From Deltaproteobacteria bacterium (GTDB lineage: Bacteria > Desulfobacterota > RBG-13-43-22): a stretch of 38,948 bases of DNA. A program made the position numbers and the translations under genes. The notes beneath the pieces were generated by a model. The model was not told where the DNA came from. It saw only the letters and a program-made list of their open reading frames with translations, and did not search any database. The stretch lies in the NCBI GenBank assembly GCA_016219065.1, contig JACRCK010000212.1:1-38948 (forward strand), written 5' to 3'. How positions within the stretch are numbered: position 1 is the first letter of the stretch; every line of letters begins with the position of its first letter. Below, piece by piece: positions 14,369-22,155 of this stretch.

Positions 14369-15568
14369 ATGGACGTGAGAAAAGCAGTGGGGATGTTGGC
14401 AGTGCTGGCCCTGGTGGGGGGCTTCCTGATTTCGGGGGTCCAGGCCGCCGAGCCGATCAAAGTGGCCCAGGTCGTGGACGTGAGCGGGCCTTTGGAGGCC
14501 TACGCCAAGCAGTCCATCAACGGGTTCCAGTTGGGTTTGGAGTACGCCACCAAGGGCACGATGCAGGTCCTGAACCGTCCACTGAAGGTCATCATCAAGG
14601 ACGCCCAGGGTAAACCCGATGTGGGCAAGCAGATGCTGACCGAGGCCTTCAAGGACGACAAGGCCGATCTGGCGGTGGGCGGGGTTTCCTCGGCCGTGGC
14701 CCTGGCCATGCTGCCGGTGGCCAAGGAGTTCAAAAAGGTGTTGATTGTGGAACCGGCGGTGGCGGATTCAATCACCGGGTCGGATTGGAACCGCTACATC
14801 TTCCGCACCGGCCGTAATTCCTCACAGGATGCGGTCTCCAATGCCCAGGCCATCGCCAAGCCCGGCGTGATCCTGGCCACCCTGGCCCAGGACTATGCCT
14901 TCGGCCGGGACGGGGTCAAGGCCTTCAAGGAGGCGGCAGAGGCCAAGGGAGCCAAGGTCACGCACGAGGAATACGTGCCCATGAACACCACCGATTTCAC
15001 CGCCCCGGTCCAACGGATCATCCAGGCTCTGAAAGATCAGAAAGGGGACAAATACCTCTTCATCATCTGGGCCGGCAAGGGCAATCCCTTCAAGATCGCC
15101 GAGATGAAACTGGATGAGAAATACGGGATCAAAATTACCACCGGCGGCAACATCCTGGACGCCATGGCCCTGTACAAGCCCCTGGTGGGAATGAAGGGGG
15201 CCATCTACTATTACTATGAGATTCCCAAAAATCCCATCAACGACTGGTTGGTGAAGGAGCACCAGAAGCGGTTCAACGGCCCTCCGGACTTCTTCACCTG
15301 CGGCGGGTTCTCGGCAGCCATCGCCGTGGTCAACGGGCTGACCAAGGCCGGCACCACCGACAGCGAGAAGCTGATCGCCGCCCTGGAGGGGATGCATTTC
15401 CAGACCCCCAAGGGCGAGATGGTCTTCCGTCCGGAAGACCACCAGGCCCTGCAATCCATGTACGCCTTTAAGATCAAGGTGGATCCCAACGTCAAATGGG
15501 CCATCCCCGAATTGGTCACGGAGTTTTCCTGGAAGGATTTGAACATCCCTATTCGGAATAAAAAGTAA
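14369..15568 (+). CDS. livK: LIV-type ABC transporter, periplasmic substrate-binding protein
   Basis: The 399-residue protein carries a Sec signal peptide (hydrophobic segment 6-24, cleavage near VQAAEP) and then a type I periplasmic binding fold beginning IKVAQVVDVSGPLEAYAK, the usual opening of LivJ/LivK-family proteins (Peripla_BP_6). This family binds branched-chain amino acids but also many aromatic acids, amides and short-chain acids. Here its setting among CoA ligases points to a carboxylic acid ligand (inference). The ribosome site AAAGGAGG is the strongest of the run, and a stable hairpin follows the stop, both consistent with a binding protein made in excess over the membrane parts. 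Confidence 0.9.
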   Translation: MDVRKAVGMLAVLALVGGFLISGVQAAEPIKVAQVVDVSGPLEAYAKQSINGFQLGLEYATKGTMQVLNRPLKVIIKDAQGKPDVGKQMLTEAFKDDKADLAVGGVSSAVALAMLPVAKEFKKVLIVEPAVADSITGSDWNRYIFRTGRNSSQDAVSNAQAIAKPGVILATLAQDYAFGRDGVKAFKEAAEAKGAKVTHEEYVPMNTTDFTAPVQRIIQALKDQKGDKYLFIIWAGKGNPFKIAEMKLDEKYGIKITTGGNILDAMALYKPLVGMKGAIYYYYEIPKNPINDWLVKEHQKRFNGPPDFFTCGGFSAAIAVVNGLTKAGTTDSEKLIAALEGMHFQTPKGEMVFRPEDHQALQSMYAFKIKVDPNVKWAIPELVTEFSWKDLNIPIRNKK

Positions 15569-15579
15569 CGGCTACCAGG

Positions 15580-15606
15580 GGCTGCGCCGGTTTCCCCGGC
15601 GCAGCC
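15580..15606 (+). other. Stable intercistronic hairpin after livK
   Basis: GGCTGCGCCGG (15580-15590) and CCGGCGCAGCC (15596-15606) pair perfectly over 11 bp around TTTCC. There is no T-run, so it is more likely an mRNA-protecting or attenuating structure that raises binding-protein yield relative to livGFHM than a full terminator. Confidence 0.65.
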
Positions 15607-15735
15607 ACCATCCAGGGTTTACGGGCCGGGCGGCGTCTCCGGGTTTCGTGCGGCGCCGCTCCAGCCGCGAAGACTGTTGGTTCGGTTTATATCAGGAAGG
15701 TCTTGCGCCTAACCCACACCGAGGCGGTATCAGGA

Positions 15736-16503
15736 ATGAACCAGTCAGCGATAATTGAAACCCGGGATCTGACCATCCGTTTCGGCGGGAATACGGCCGT
15801 CGACCGGGTCAACCTTCGGGTGGAGCCGGGCAGCCTCAAATCCCTGATCGGTCCCAACGGGGCCGGGAAAACCACCCTCTTCAATCTGCTCAGCGGCCAG
15901 TACAAACCCACGGCGGGACAGGTGCTGTTCAAGGGACGGGACGTGACCGCTCTGGGACCGGCCGATCGGACCCGGCTGGGCATGGGACGGTCGTTCCAAT
16001 TGACCAACATCTTCCCGACCCTGACCGTGCTGGAAAATGTCCGGGTGGCGCTGCAGGCCCAGGCCAAGGTGGGTTTCGTCTTCTGGCGCTATTACCGCTC
16101 CTATGGCGAGCTGGAAGACCGGGCCTACGAGCTGCTGCAGCAGGTGCTCCTGGGCGAACGCTGGGCCGAAGAGGCCGCCAGTCTGACCCACGGCGAGAAG
16201 CGGAAACTGGAAATGGCCATCCTGCTGGCCCTGGATCCGGAGGTGCTGCTCCTGGATGAACCCACCGCCGGCATGAGTCTGGAAGAGGTCCCGGCTATCC
16301 TGGAAATCATCCAACGGATCAAGGCCGGGCGAAAGCGGACCATCCTCCTGGTGGAGCACAAGTTCGACATGATCCTGAGCGTTTCGGACACGATCGCCGT
16401 GCTCAAGGACGGGGCCCTGATCTGTGACGGCCCGCCCGCCACGGTCATCCAAAACCAGGAAGTGCAGGAGGCTTATCTGTGCGGAGGGCTGAAACGTGAC
16501 TGA
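15736..16503 (+). CDS. livG: LIV-type ABC transporter ATP-binding protein (LivG)
   Basis: A 255-residue ABC ATPase with Walker A GPNGAGKTT (39-47), a signature region reading LTHGEKRKLEMAILLAL, Walker B EVLLLDEPTAGMS, and the switch histidine in LLVEHKFDM. The usual LSGG signature start is LTHG, as is common for LivG proteins. With LivF it powers uptake by the LivHM channel at the inner membrane. ATG 15736 gives the family's normal length and has GAGGCGG 8 nt upstream; the earlier in-frame TTG at 15703 would add 11 unrelated residues. It overlaps livF by 8 nt, implying coupled translation. Confidence 0.92.
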   Translation: MNQSAIIETRDLTIRFGGNTAVDRVNLRVEPGSLKSLIGPNGAGKTTLFNLLSGQYKPTAGQVLFKGRDVTALGPADRTRLGMGRSFQLTNIFPTLTVLENVRVALQAQAKVGFVFWRYYRSYGELEDRAYELLQQVLLGERWAEEAASLTHGEKRKLEMAILLALDPEVLLLDEPTAGMSLEEVPAILEIIQRIKAGRKRTILLVEHKFDMILSVSDTIAVLKDGALICDGPPATVIQNQEVQEAYLCGGLKRD

Positions 16504-17227
16504 TTCCATACTCGCACTCCGGGATGTCCATACCCATATTCAGCAGCACCATATCCTCCAGGGGGTGTCCCTGGAGGTCAAACCCGGCCGGGCCACGGTG
16601 CTGGTGGGCCGCAACGGCGCCGGCAAGTCCACCACCCTGCGGACCATCATGGGTTTGAACCCGGCCACCTCGGGGACCATTGAGATGGAGGGTCAGCCCA
16701 TCCAGCAGCGAAAACCCTACGAGATCGCCCATTTGGGAATCGGGTACGTCCCCGAGGACAACGCCGTCCTCTACACCCTGACGGTGGAGGAAAATTTGCG
16801 CCTGGCCATGTTCCAGGAAAGCGAACAGGGCTGGAGCCGCCTGGAAACCATCTTTCACCTGTTTCCGGATCTCAAACGCTTCCTGCACTCCAAGGCCGGG
16901 ATCCTGTCGGGGGGGCAGAAACAGATGCTGGCCATCGCCCTGGCCCTGGTGCGGGATCACCGCCTGGTCCTGATCGATGAACCGTCCAAGGGGCTGGCCC
17001 CGGTGGTAGTGGAACACCTGGGGGAGTCTCTGAACCGGATCAAGGAGAAAACCACCGTGGTCCTGGTGGAGCAGAATTTTTATCTGGCCAGCCTGGTGGG
17101 CCAGGACTATTTCATCCTGGATGACGGGCGGGTGGTGCATCAGGGGCTGATGGCGGAACTGGTTGAGGACCGGGAACTGAAACAAAAATACCTGGGGATC
17201 GCTGACGGAGGGCTAGCATGTCGGTAG
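16496..17227 (+). CDS. livF: LIV-type ABC transporter ATP-binding protein (LivF)
   Basis: This 243-residue ABC ATPase has Walker A GRNGAGKST, signature LSGGQKQMLAIALAL, Walker B LVLIDEPSKGLAP and the switch segment VVLVEQNF. The short LivF form and the sequence IGYVPEDNAVLYTLTVEEN are typical of the second ATPase of this transporter family. It starts with GTG at 16496 inside the end of livG, and its own end overlaps livH by 10 nt, so the three are translated as a coupled set. No residue expected for ATP hydrolysis is missing. Confidence 0.92.
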   Translation: MTDSILALRDVHTHIQQHHILQGVSLEVKPGRATVLVGRNGAGKSTTLRTIMGLNPATSGTIEMEGQPIQQRKPYEIAHLGIGYVPEDNAVLYTLTVEENLRLAMFQESEQGWSRLETIFHLFPDLKRFLHSKAGILSGGQKQMLAIALALVRDHRLVLIDEPSKGLAPVVVEHLGESLNRIKEKTTVVLVEQNFYLASLVGQDYFILDDGRVVHQGLMAELVEDRELKQKYLGIADGGLACR

Positions 17228-18231
17228 CGGCCGGGACGGTAACAGCGGATCGGGCCTGCGAGGTCCGCAAATGGGGCGGCTGGATTTTCGGGGTGGGCAT
17301 TTGGCTGCTGCCCCTCGGCTGGATCGACGTCACCACGTATCTGACCTTGACCTTCGCCGGGCTGACCATGGGCGTCCTGCTCTTTCTGACCGCCTCGGGA
17401 CTGACGGTGATCTTCGGTCTGATGGATGTGCTCAACCTGACCCACGGGGCCTTTTTTGCCTGGGGGGCCTATGCGGGCTTTTCGCTCCTGAATGTGCTGG
17501 ACCGCCGGGGCTGGATCGAGACGGCCACCATGGGGCAGAGTCTGGCCGACCTGGGCCTGGTGCTGCTGCTGGCCCTGCTGGTGGGCGCCGTGCTGGGGTT
17601 CATCCTGGAAAAGATCATCATCCGCCGGACCTACGGGAATCACCTCAAACAGATCCTGATTACCATGGGCGGGGCCCTGGTGATGGCGGAAATTATCCGG
17701 ATTTTCTGGGGTCCCAACGACGAGGCCGTTCGGGTGCCCGCCGCCCTCCAGGGCTCCTGGGACCTCTACGACGTGCTGGTCAACAAATTCCGCGGGGTGG
17801 CCATTCTGGTGGGTCTGGTCATCTTCGGGGCCATCCAACTGGTGCTGCGGAAGACCAAACTGGGCATCATCGTCCGGGCCGGAGTGGAAAACAAGGAAAT
17901 CGTCCAGGTGCTGGGCTACAACATTCAGCGGGTCTTTTCCGGGGTCTTCGCGGCCGGGGCGGCCCTGGCGGCCATGGGCGGGGTCATGTTCGCCATCTTC
18001 AACGGGCGCATCTACCCCGCCATGGGGGACGAGAATTTGATTTTCGCCCTCATCGTGGTCATCATCGGCGGCATGGGTTCCGTGACCGGCAGTTTTCTGG
18101 GGGCGATCATGGTCGGCCTGGCCTTCAACTACGTGGCCTTTCTGGTGCCCAAACTGGCCCTCGGGGTAAACATCCTGATCATGGCCGTCATCTTGCTTAT
18201 TCGGCCTAAAGGTCTCCTAGGCCGGGATTAG
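17218..18231 (+). CDS. livH: LIV-type ABC transporter permease (LivH)
   Basis: The 337-residue protein has about eight to nine hydrophobic membrane segments and the LivH-family signatures GLTVIFGLMDVLNLTHGAFF (about 62-81) and the cytoplasmic coupling loop around VLGYNIQRVFSGVFAAGAAL. It forms half of the transmembrane channel together with LivM. ATG 17218 lies inside the livF end. In many clusters the permeases precede the ATPases; here the order is K-G-F-H-M, a less usual arrangement. Confidence 0.92.
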   Translation: MSVAAGTVTADRACEVRKWGGWIFGVGIWLLPLGWIDVTTYLTLTFAGLTMGVLLFLTASGLTVIFGLMDVLNLTHGAFFAWGAYAGFSLLNVLDRRGWIETATMGQSLADLGLVLLLALLVGAVLGFILEKIIIRRTYGNHLKQILITMGGALVMAEIIRIFWGPNDEAVRVPAALQGSWDLYDVLVNKFRGVAILVGLVIFGAIQLVLRKTKLGIIVRAGVENKEIVQVLGYNIQRVFSGVFAAGAALAAMGGVMFAIFNGRIYPAMGDENLIFALIVVIIGGMGSVTGSFLGAIMVGLAFNYVAFLVPKLALGVNILIMAVILLIRPKGLLGRD

Positions 18232-18241
18232 ACGGGGGGAT

Positions 18242-19345
18242 ATGATGACAGCACTCAGTCCGGTTCAAGCGGACCGGCTCCGCGAGCGGCAGACCCGGTT
18301 TTCCCAGCCGGCCTTTTTCGTTCAACTGGCCCTGTTGGGGGTCTTGCTGGTGATCCCCCTGACTTTTTCCTCTTTCCGGGTGATCGATCTGGTGGCCAAG
18401 ATCCTGATCTTCGCCGTGTTCGTGGCATCCTACGATCTGTTGCTCGGGTACAGCGGCCTTCTTTCGTTGGGGCATTCCCTGTTTTTCGGAATCGGGGCCT
18501 ATTCGCTGGCCCTGGTCACCTACCACTGGGGTCCAGTCCGTTATTACCACCTCCTGCTGGCCACCGGCGTGGCCCTGGCCCTGAGTATTTCCATGGCCCT
18601 GGTCATCGCCTTCTTTTCCCTGCGGGTGAAGGCCATCTTCTTCGCCATGATGACCCTGGCCCTGGCGGAATTCGCCGACATCCTGGCCGTCCAGTGGTAT
18701 GACCTGACCCGGGCCGAGGACGGGGTCTCCTTCAAACTGCCGGGGATCTTCGACGTGGATTGGATCGGACACCTGGGGGGGCTGGAGATTACCGGCCGGC
18801 TCCTGACTTATTATTTTATCCTGATCGTGGCCGTGCTCCTCTTTGTGGGCCTGGTGTATTTTGTCCGCTCTCCGGTGGGACGGGTCCTCAAAGCCATCCG
18901 CGACAACGAACCGCGGGCCACGGCCCTGGGGTATCACACCTTCCGCTACCAGGTCCTGGCCATCGTTTTCGGCTCCAGCATCGCCTCCTTGACCGGGATC
19001 CTCTTCGCCATGTGGCTGCGGTATGTGAATCCCGGCTCGGTACTCAGCATGCCCATCATGCTCAACGTGCTGCTCATGGTCATCATCGGCGGTCTGGGGA
19101 CCATGTATGGGAGCATCGTGGGGGCCGCCTTCATCAAGATCGCCGAGACCTGGCTGCCGGATCTGCAGAAGGTGACCCGGGGGCTCATGCCCCAGGTGGA
19201 AATCGCCCACCGGCTGGCCGAGCGTTGGATTCTCTATTTCGGAGTCCTTTTCATCCTGGTGGTTTTTTTCTTCCCCAAGGGCTTTGTGGGGACCGCCCGG
19301 GAGATCCTCCAGCGGCGCCAGGCCCGCCGTAATAAAAGGAGTTGA
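18242..19345 (+). CDS. livM: LIV-type ABC transporter permease (LivM)
   Basis: The 367-residue protein has nine or so membrane segments and the LivM signatures YDLLLGYSGLLSLGHSLFFG (about 62-81), AIRDNEPRATALGYHTFRYQ (coupling loop) and GGLGTMYGSIVGAAF. It completes the channel with LivH. Two adjacent ATG codons (18242, 18245) follow a GGGGGG run; the first is used here. The C-terminus is basic (RRQARRNKRS). It is followed closely by a KAS-III-like gene whose ribosome site lies inside the livM end, so transporter and enzymes belong to one transcript. Confidence 0.92.
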   Translation: MMTALSPVQADRLRERQTRFSQPAFFVQLALLGVLLVIPLTFSSFRVIDLVAKILIFAVFVASYDLLLGYSGLLSLGHSLFFGIGAYSLALVTYHWGPVRYYHLLLATGVALALSISMALVIAFFSLRVKAIFFAMMTLALAEFADILAVQWYDLTRAEDGVSFKLPGIFDVDWIGHLGGLEITGRLLTYYFILIVAVLLFVGLVYFVRSPVGRVLKAIRDNEPRATALGYHTFRYQVLAIVFGSSIASLTGILFAMWLRYVNPGSVLSMPIMLNVLLMVIIGGLGTMYGSIVGAAFIKIAETWLPDLQKVTRGLMPQVEIAHRLAERWILYFGVLFILVVFFFPKGFVGTAREILQRRQARRNKRS

Positions 19346-19353
19346 TCTGCACC

Positions 19354-20382
19354 ATGCCCGATGAACGGCCGACGGCCGGCCTGCTCAGCCTGGCCACCTA
19401 TATTCCCCGGACCTACCACGACGCCGATTTTATCGCCTCCTGTTGCGAGACCCCGGCGGAGATCATCCGCACCAAACTGGGCTGGTACCAAAAGAACGTC
19501 CCCGGACCCGAGGACGGGACCGTGGCCATGGGCCTGAAGGCCGCCCGGAAGGCGCTCTATTACTCGGGATTGCAGCCGGAAGCCATCGACCTGGTCATCT
19601 ACAGCGGTGAAGAGGTCAAGGAATACCGGAACTGGCCGGTGGGCCCCAAGATCCAGAAAGAACTGGGACTGCGCCGGGCCTGGTCCTTCGATATGCAGCA
19701 GCGTTGCGGCACGACCCTGGTGGCCCTCAAGCTGGCCCAGGATATGATCCGTTCGGATCCCCAACTGAAAAATATCCTGGTCGTTTCCGGGTACCGCAAC
19801 GCCGATTTGATTCATTATCCCAATCCCCGGGTGCGCTGGCTTTACTACCTGGCGGCCGGCGTGGTCCAGCGGGACTGCCCCCGCAACGAGATACTGGAAA
19901 GCCATTTTCTGACCGACGGCTCCTTTGCCTGGGACGTCTATTGCCCCCAGGGGGGATCGGCCGCCCCCCTGACCCTGGAAGGACTGCAGGCCGGCGCCCA
20001 ATACCTGGACGTCATGGATCCGGCGGGCATGAAGGACCGGCTGGAGCGGCTGAGCCTGAGCAACTGGCTGCTCTGCATCGACCAGGCCCTAGCCAAAGGG
20101 GGGTATACCCGGTCCGATGTGGATTACCTGGCCACGCTGCTGGTCAAGCGCAGCGCCCATGACTATCTGATGAAAGCCCTCGGCCTGGGGCCGGAACAGA
20201 CCCGTTACCTGGCCGAGTTCGGCCATCACGGCCAGAACGATCAGCTCCTCTCCCTGGAGCTGGCCCTGGAAGAGGGGCGCCTCCGGGAAGGGGACCTGGT
20301 CCTGATGATTTCGGCCGGGATCGGCTACGCCTGGTCCGTGGTGCTGCTGCGCTGGGGGCCTCGCCGGGCGAAACCGGCTTGA
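19354..20382 (+). CDS. 3-oxoacyl-ACP synthase III-like protein with intact Cys-His-Asn triad
   Basis: The 342-residue protein has the thiolase-like fold of the KAS III/HMG-CoA-synthase group. A nucleophile candidate Cys118 (MQQRCGTTLVAL), His269 (KRSAHDY) and Asn295 (GHHGQNDQLLS) occupy the positions of the FabH catalytic triad. Such enzymes make or break C-C bonds on acyl-thioesters by Claisen chemistry, or transfer acyl groups. It is unlikely to be housekeeping FabH, because it sits among catabolic genes and its surrounding sequence is divergent. ATG 19354 follows AAAAGGAG at 12 nt. A paralogue with the same layout but no nucleophile follows at 22156; the two probably form a heteromer (inference). 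Confidence 0.75.
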   Translation: MPDERPTAGLLSLATYIPRTYHDADFIASCCETPAEIIRTKLGWYQKNVPGPEDGTVAMGLKAARKALYYSGLQPEAIDLVIYSGEEVKEYRNWPVGPKIQKELGLRRAWSFDMQQRCGTTLVALKLAQDMIRSDPQLKNILVVSGYRNADLIHYPNPRVRWLYYLAAGVVQRDCPRNEILESHFLTDGSFAWDVYCPQGGSAAPLTLEGLQAGAQYLDVMDPAGMKDRLERLSLSNWLLCIDQALAKGGYTRSDVDYLATLLVKRSAHDYLMKALGLGPEQTRYLAEFGHHGQNDQLLSLELALEEGRLREGDLVLMISAGIGYAWSVVLLRWGPRRAKPA

Positions 20383-20421
20383 AAAACTTGGCCCTAAATT
20401 TCCGGAATAAAGGTGAGCGCT

Positions 20422-21945
20422 ATGCTCTACGGTGATTGGATCGGACGCTGGGGAAAGAGCTGCCCGGAGGTCGAAGCCCTGGTGGACATACCCCGGAATC
20501 AGCGCCTGACCTACGGTGAACTCAATGACCAGGTCAACCGCCTGGCTTATTTTCTATCGCTTCGCCTGGGGATTGCCAAAGGCGACCGGGTGGCCGTGCT
20601 GGCCTATAACCGGGCGGACTACATCGCCCTTTTTTTGGCCGCCGGCCGACTGGGGGCCATCCTGGTGCCGCTCAATTTTCGATTGGCCGTCGACGAGTTC
20701 TATTATTTTTTCCAGGACGCTGCTCCCCGGGCCTTCTTTTTTGATCGGGACCATCTGGAGACGGTGCGGGAATTGCAGCCCAGGCTGAAGGTGGACCATT
20801 TTGTCTGCCTGGATCCGGACGAAGAGCTGGGTCCCAGCCTGGCTTCCGACTGGGACCGGTTGCCGGCCGACCCGCCCCCCGAGGTGGACCTGAAGGCGGG
20901 CGATCCCCAACTGATCATTTATACCTCGGGCACCACCGGCCTGCCCAAGGGGGTGATCCTGACCTACGGCATGATTACCTGGAACTCCATCAACACCCAT
21001 CTGGGCTGGGGGCTGCGGCGGGGGGAGCGGACTATCCTCCATTCCGCCCTTTTCTATACGGCCGGCTGGAATGTCTTCACGCTGCCCTTGTTCCATGGAC
21101 TGGGGACCAACATCCTCATCCACCGGTTCGAGGCCGATCTCATACTGGAGCTGATTGAGCGGGAGCGCGTCACGGTCTTCTTCGCGGTCCCCACCATGTA
21201 TCAAATGTTGATCGACTCTCCCCGGTTCCCCGGCGCCGATTGTTCCAGCATCCGGTTCCTGGTTTCCGGCGGCGCCCCGCTGACCGAGAAGATCTTCCAG
21301 ACCTTCCAGCGCGAGAAAGGCCTGCACCTCCGGGAAGGGTACGGTTTGACCGAGGCGGGCCCCAACCTGTTCATGGCCGACGGGAAACTGAAAACCGTCG
21401 GTCGACCCATGCCCCATGTGGACCTGAAGCTGATCGGGACCGACGGAAAGCCCCCACCCGCAGGCGGCGAAGGGGAATTGCTCGTCCGCGGCGACATGCT
21501 CTGCGCCGGCTACTGGAACAAACCCGAGGCCACGGCCGAGGCTTTTCAAAACGGCTGGTTTTCCACCGGGGACTTGGCCCAGGTGGAGGCCGACGGTCAT
21601 TACCGCATCGTGGGCCGGAAAAAAGACATGTTCATCTCCGGCGGCGTCAATATCTATCCGGCTGAAATCGAACGCTGCCTCGAAACCCACCCCCGGGTGG
21701 CAGCCGTGGCGGTCATCGGCGTCCCGGATGATAAATGGGGCGAGGTCGGCAAGGTCTGTCTGGTGACCCACCCCGGCGAACAACTCAGTCTGGAGGAGCT
21801 CCAGGGGTTTCTGCGCGACAAGATCGCGAAATACAAGATCCCCAAATACGGGGTCGTCCTGGAGACATTGCCGCGGACAGTGGCTTCGGAGAAGGTGCAG
21901 AAGTTCATCCTCAAGGAAAGACACGGGCGGGCGGATAATCTATAA
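20422..21945 (+). CDS. AMP-forming acyl-CoA ligase 2
   Basis: A 507-residue ANL-superfamily ligase with P-loop IIYTSGTTGLPKGVI, GYGLTEAGPN, STGDLAQVEADG and GRKKDMFISGGVNIYPAEIE. The C-terminal catalytic-lysine region reads LPRTVASEKVQKF instead of the usual LPR-GK pattern: a lysine remains but the preceding glycine is replaced and one residue is inserted. This may alter the thioester-forming half-reaction. It differs clearly from ligase 1, so the two probably activate different acids of the same pathway, for example the starting compound and a ring- or chain-cleaved product. ATG 20422 has AAAGG 8 nt upstream; a GTG at 20413 overlaps that site. Confidence 0.88.
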   Translation: MLYGDWIGRWGKSCPEVEALVDIPRNQRLTYGELNDQVNRLAYFLSLRLGIAKGDRVAVLAYNRADYIALFLAAGRLGAILVPLNFRLAVDEFYYFFQDAAPRAFFFDRDHLETVRELQPRLKVDHFVCLDPDEELGPSLASDWDRLPADPPPEVDLKAGDPQLIIYTSGTTGLPKGVILTYGMITWNSINTHLGWGLRRGERTILHSALFYTAGWNVFTLPLFHGLGTNILIHRFEADLILELIERERVTVFFAVPTMYQMLIDSPRFPGADCSSIRFLVSGGAPLTEKIFQTFQREKGLHLREGYGLTEAGPNLFMADGKLKTVGRPMPHVDLKLIGTDGKPPPAGGEGELLVRGDMLCAGYWNKPEATAEAFQNGWFSTGDLAQVEADGHYRIVGRKKDMFISGGVNIYPAEIERCLETHPRVAAVAVIGVPDDKWGEVGKVCLVTHPGEQLSLEELQGFLRDKIAKYKIPKYGVVLETLPRTVASEKVQKFILKERHGRADNL

Positions 21946-21956
21946 AAACGAAAAGA

Positions 21957-22133
21957 CGAACATCGAACATCGAACGTCCAACATCCAACATCGAAGTTAA
22001 TGCGAAAACATCGTTCGGCGTTATGTGTTCGGCGTTCGGCGTAATAGTTTAATACAAATACGACATGGCTGGTAAAACCGAAGCCAAGAAATCATTCGAT
22101 GTTGGACGTTGGATGTTCGATGTTGGACGTTCG
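21957..22133. repeat. Dispersed repeat family A, facing pair of 39-bp inverted copies
   Basis: The gap between ligase 2 and the second KAS-III-like gene has a left copy at 21957-21995 (CGAACATCGAACATCGAACG ...) and a right copy at 22095-22133 (TTCGATGTTGGACGTTGGAT ...). They are reverse complements with about 4 mismatches in 39, several of which would still pair as G-U in RNA. The roughly 100 bp between them contains GTTCGGCGTTATGTGTTCGG and no reading frame. The structure looks like a small non-coding element with terminal inverted repeats. Confidence 0.75.
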
Positions 22134-22155
22134 GTTTTTCGCGTTAAGGTGTGAT

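Noticed and set aside
20554..21924. 456-codon open frame on the minus strand across CoA ligase 2
   Set aside because: The plus strand encodes a complete ANL ligase with all motifs. The antisense frame has no family resemblance and no initiation signal.
21957..22133. Possible CRISPR array in the ATCGAACATC-type repeats
   Set aside because: Units are 6-8 bp, contiguous and degenerate, with no regular spacers and no cas genes nearby.
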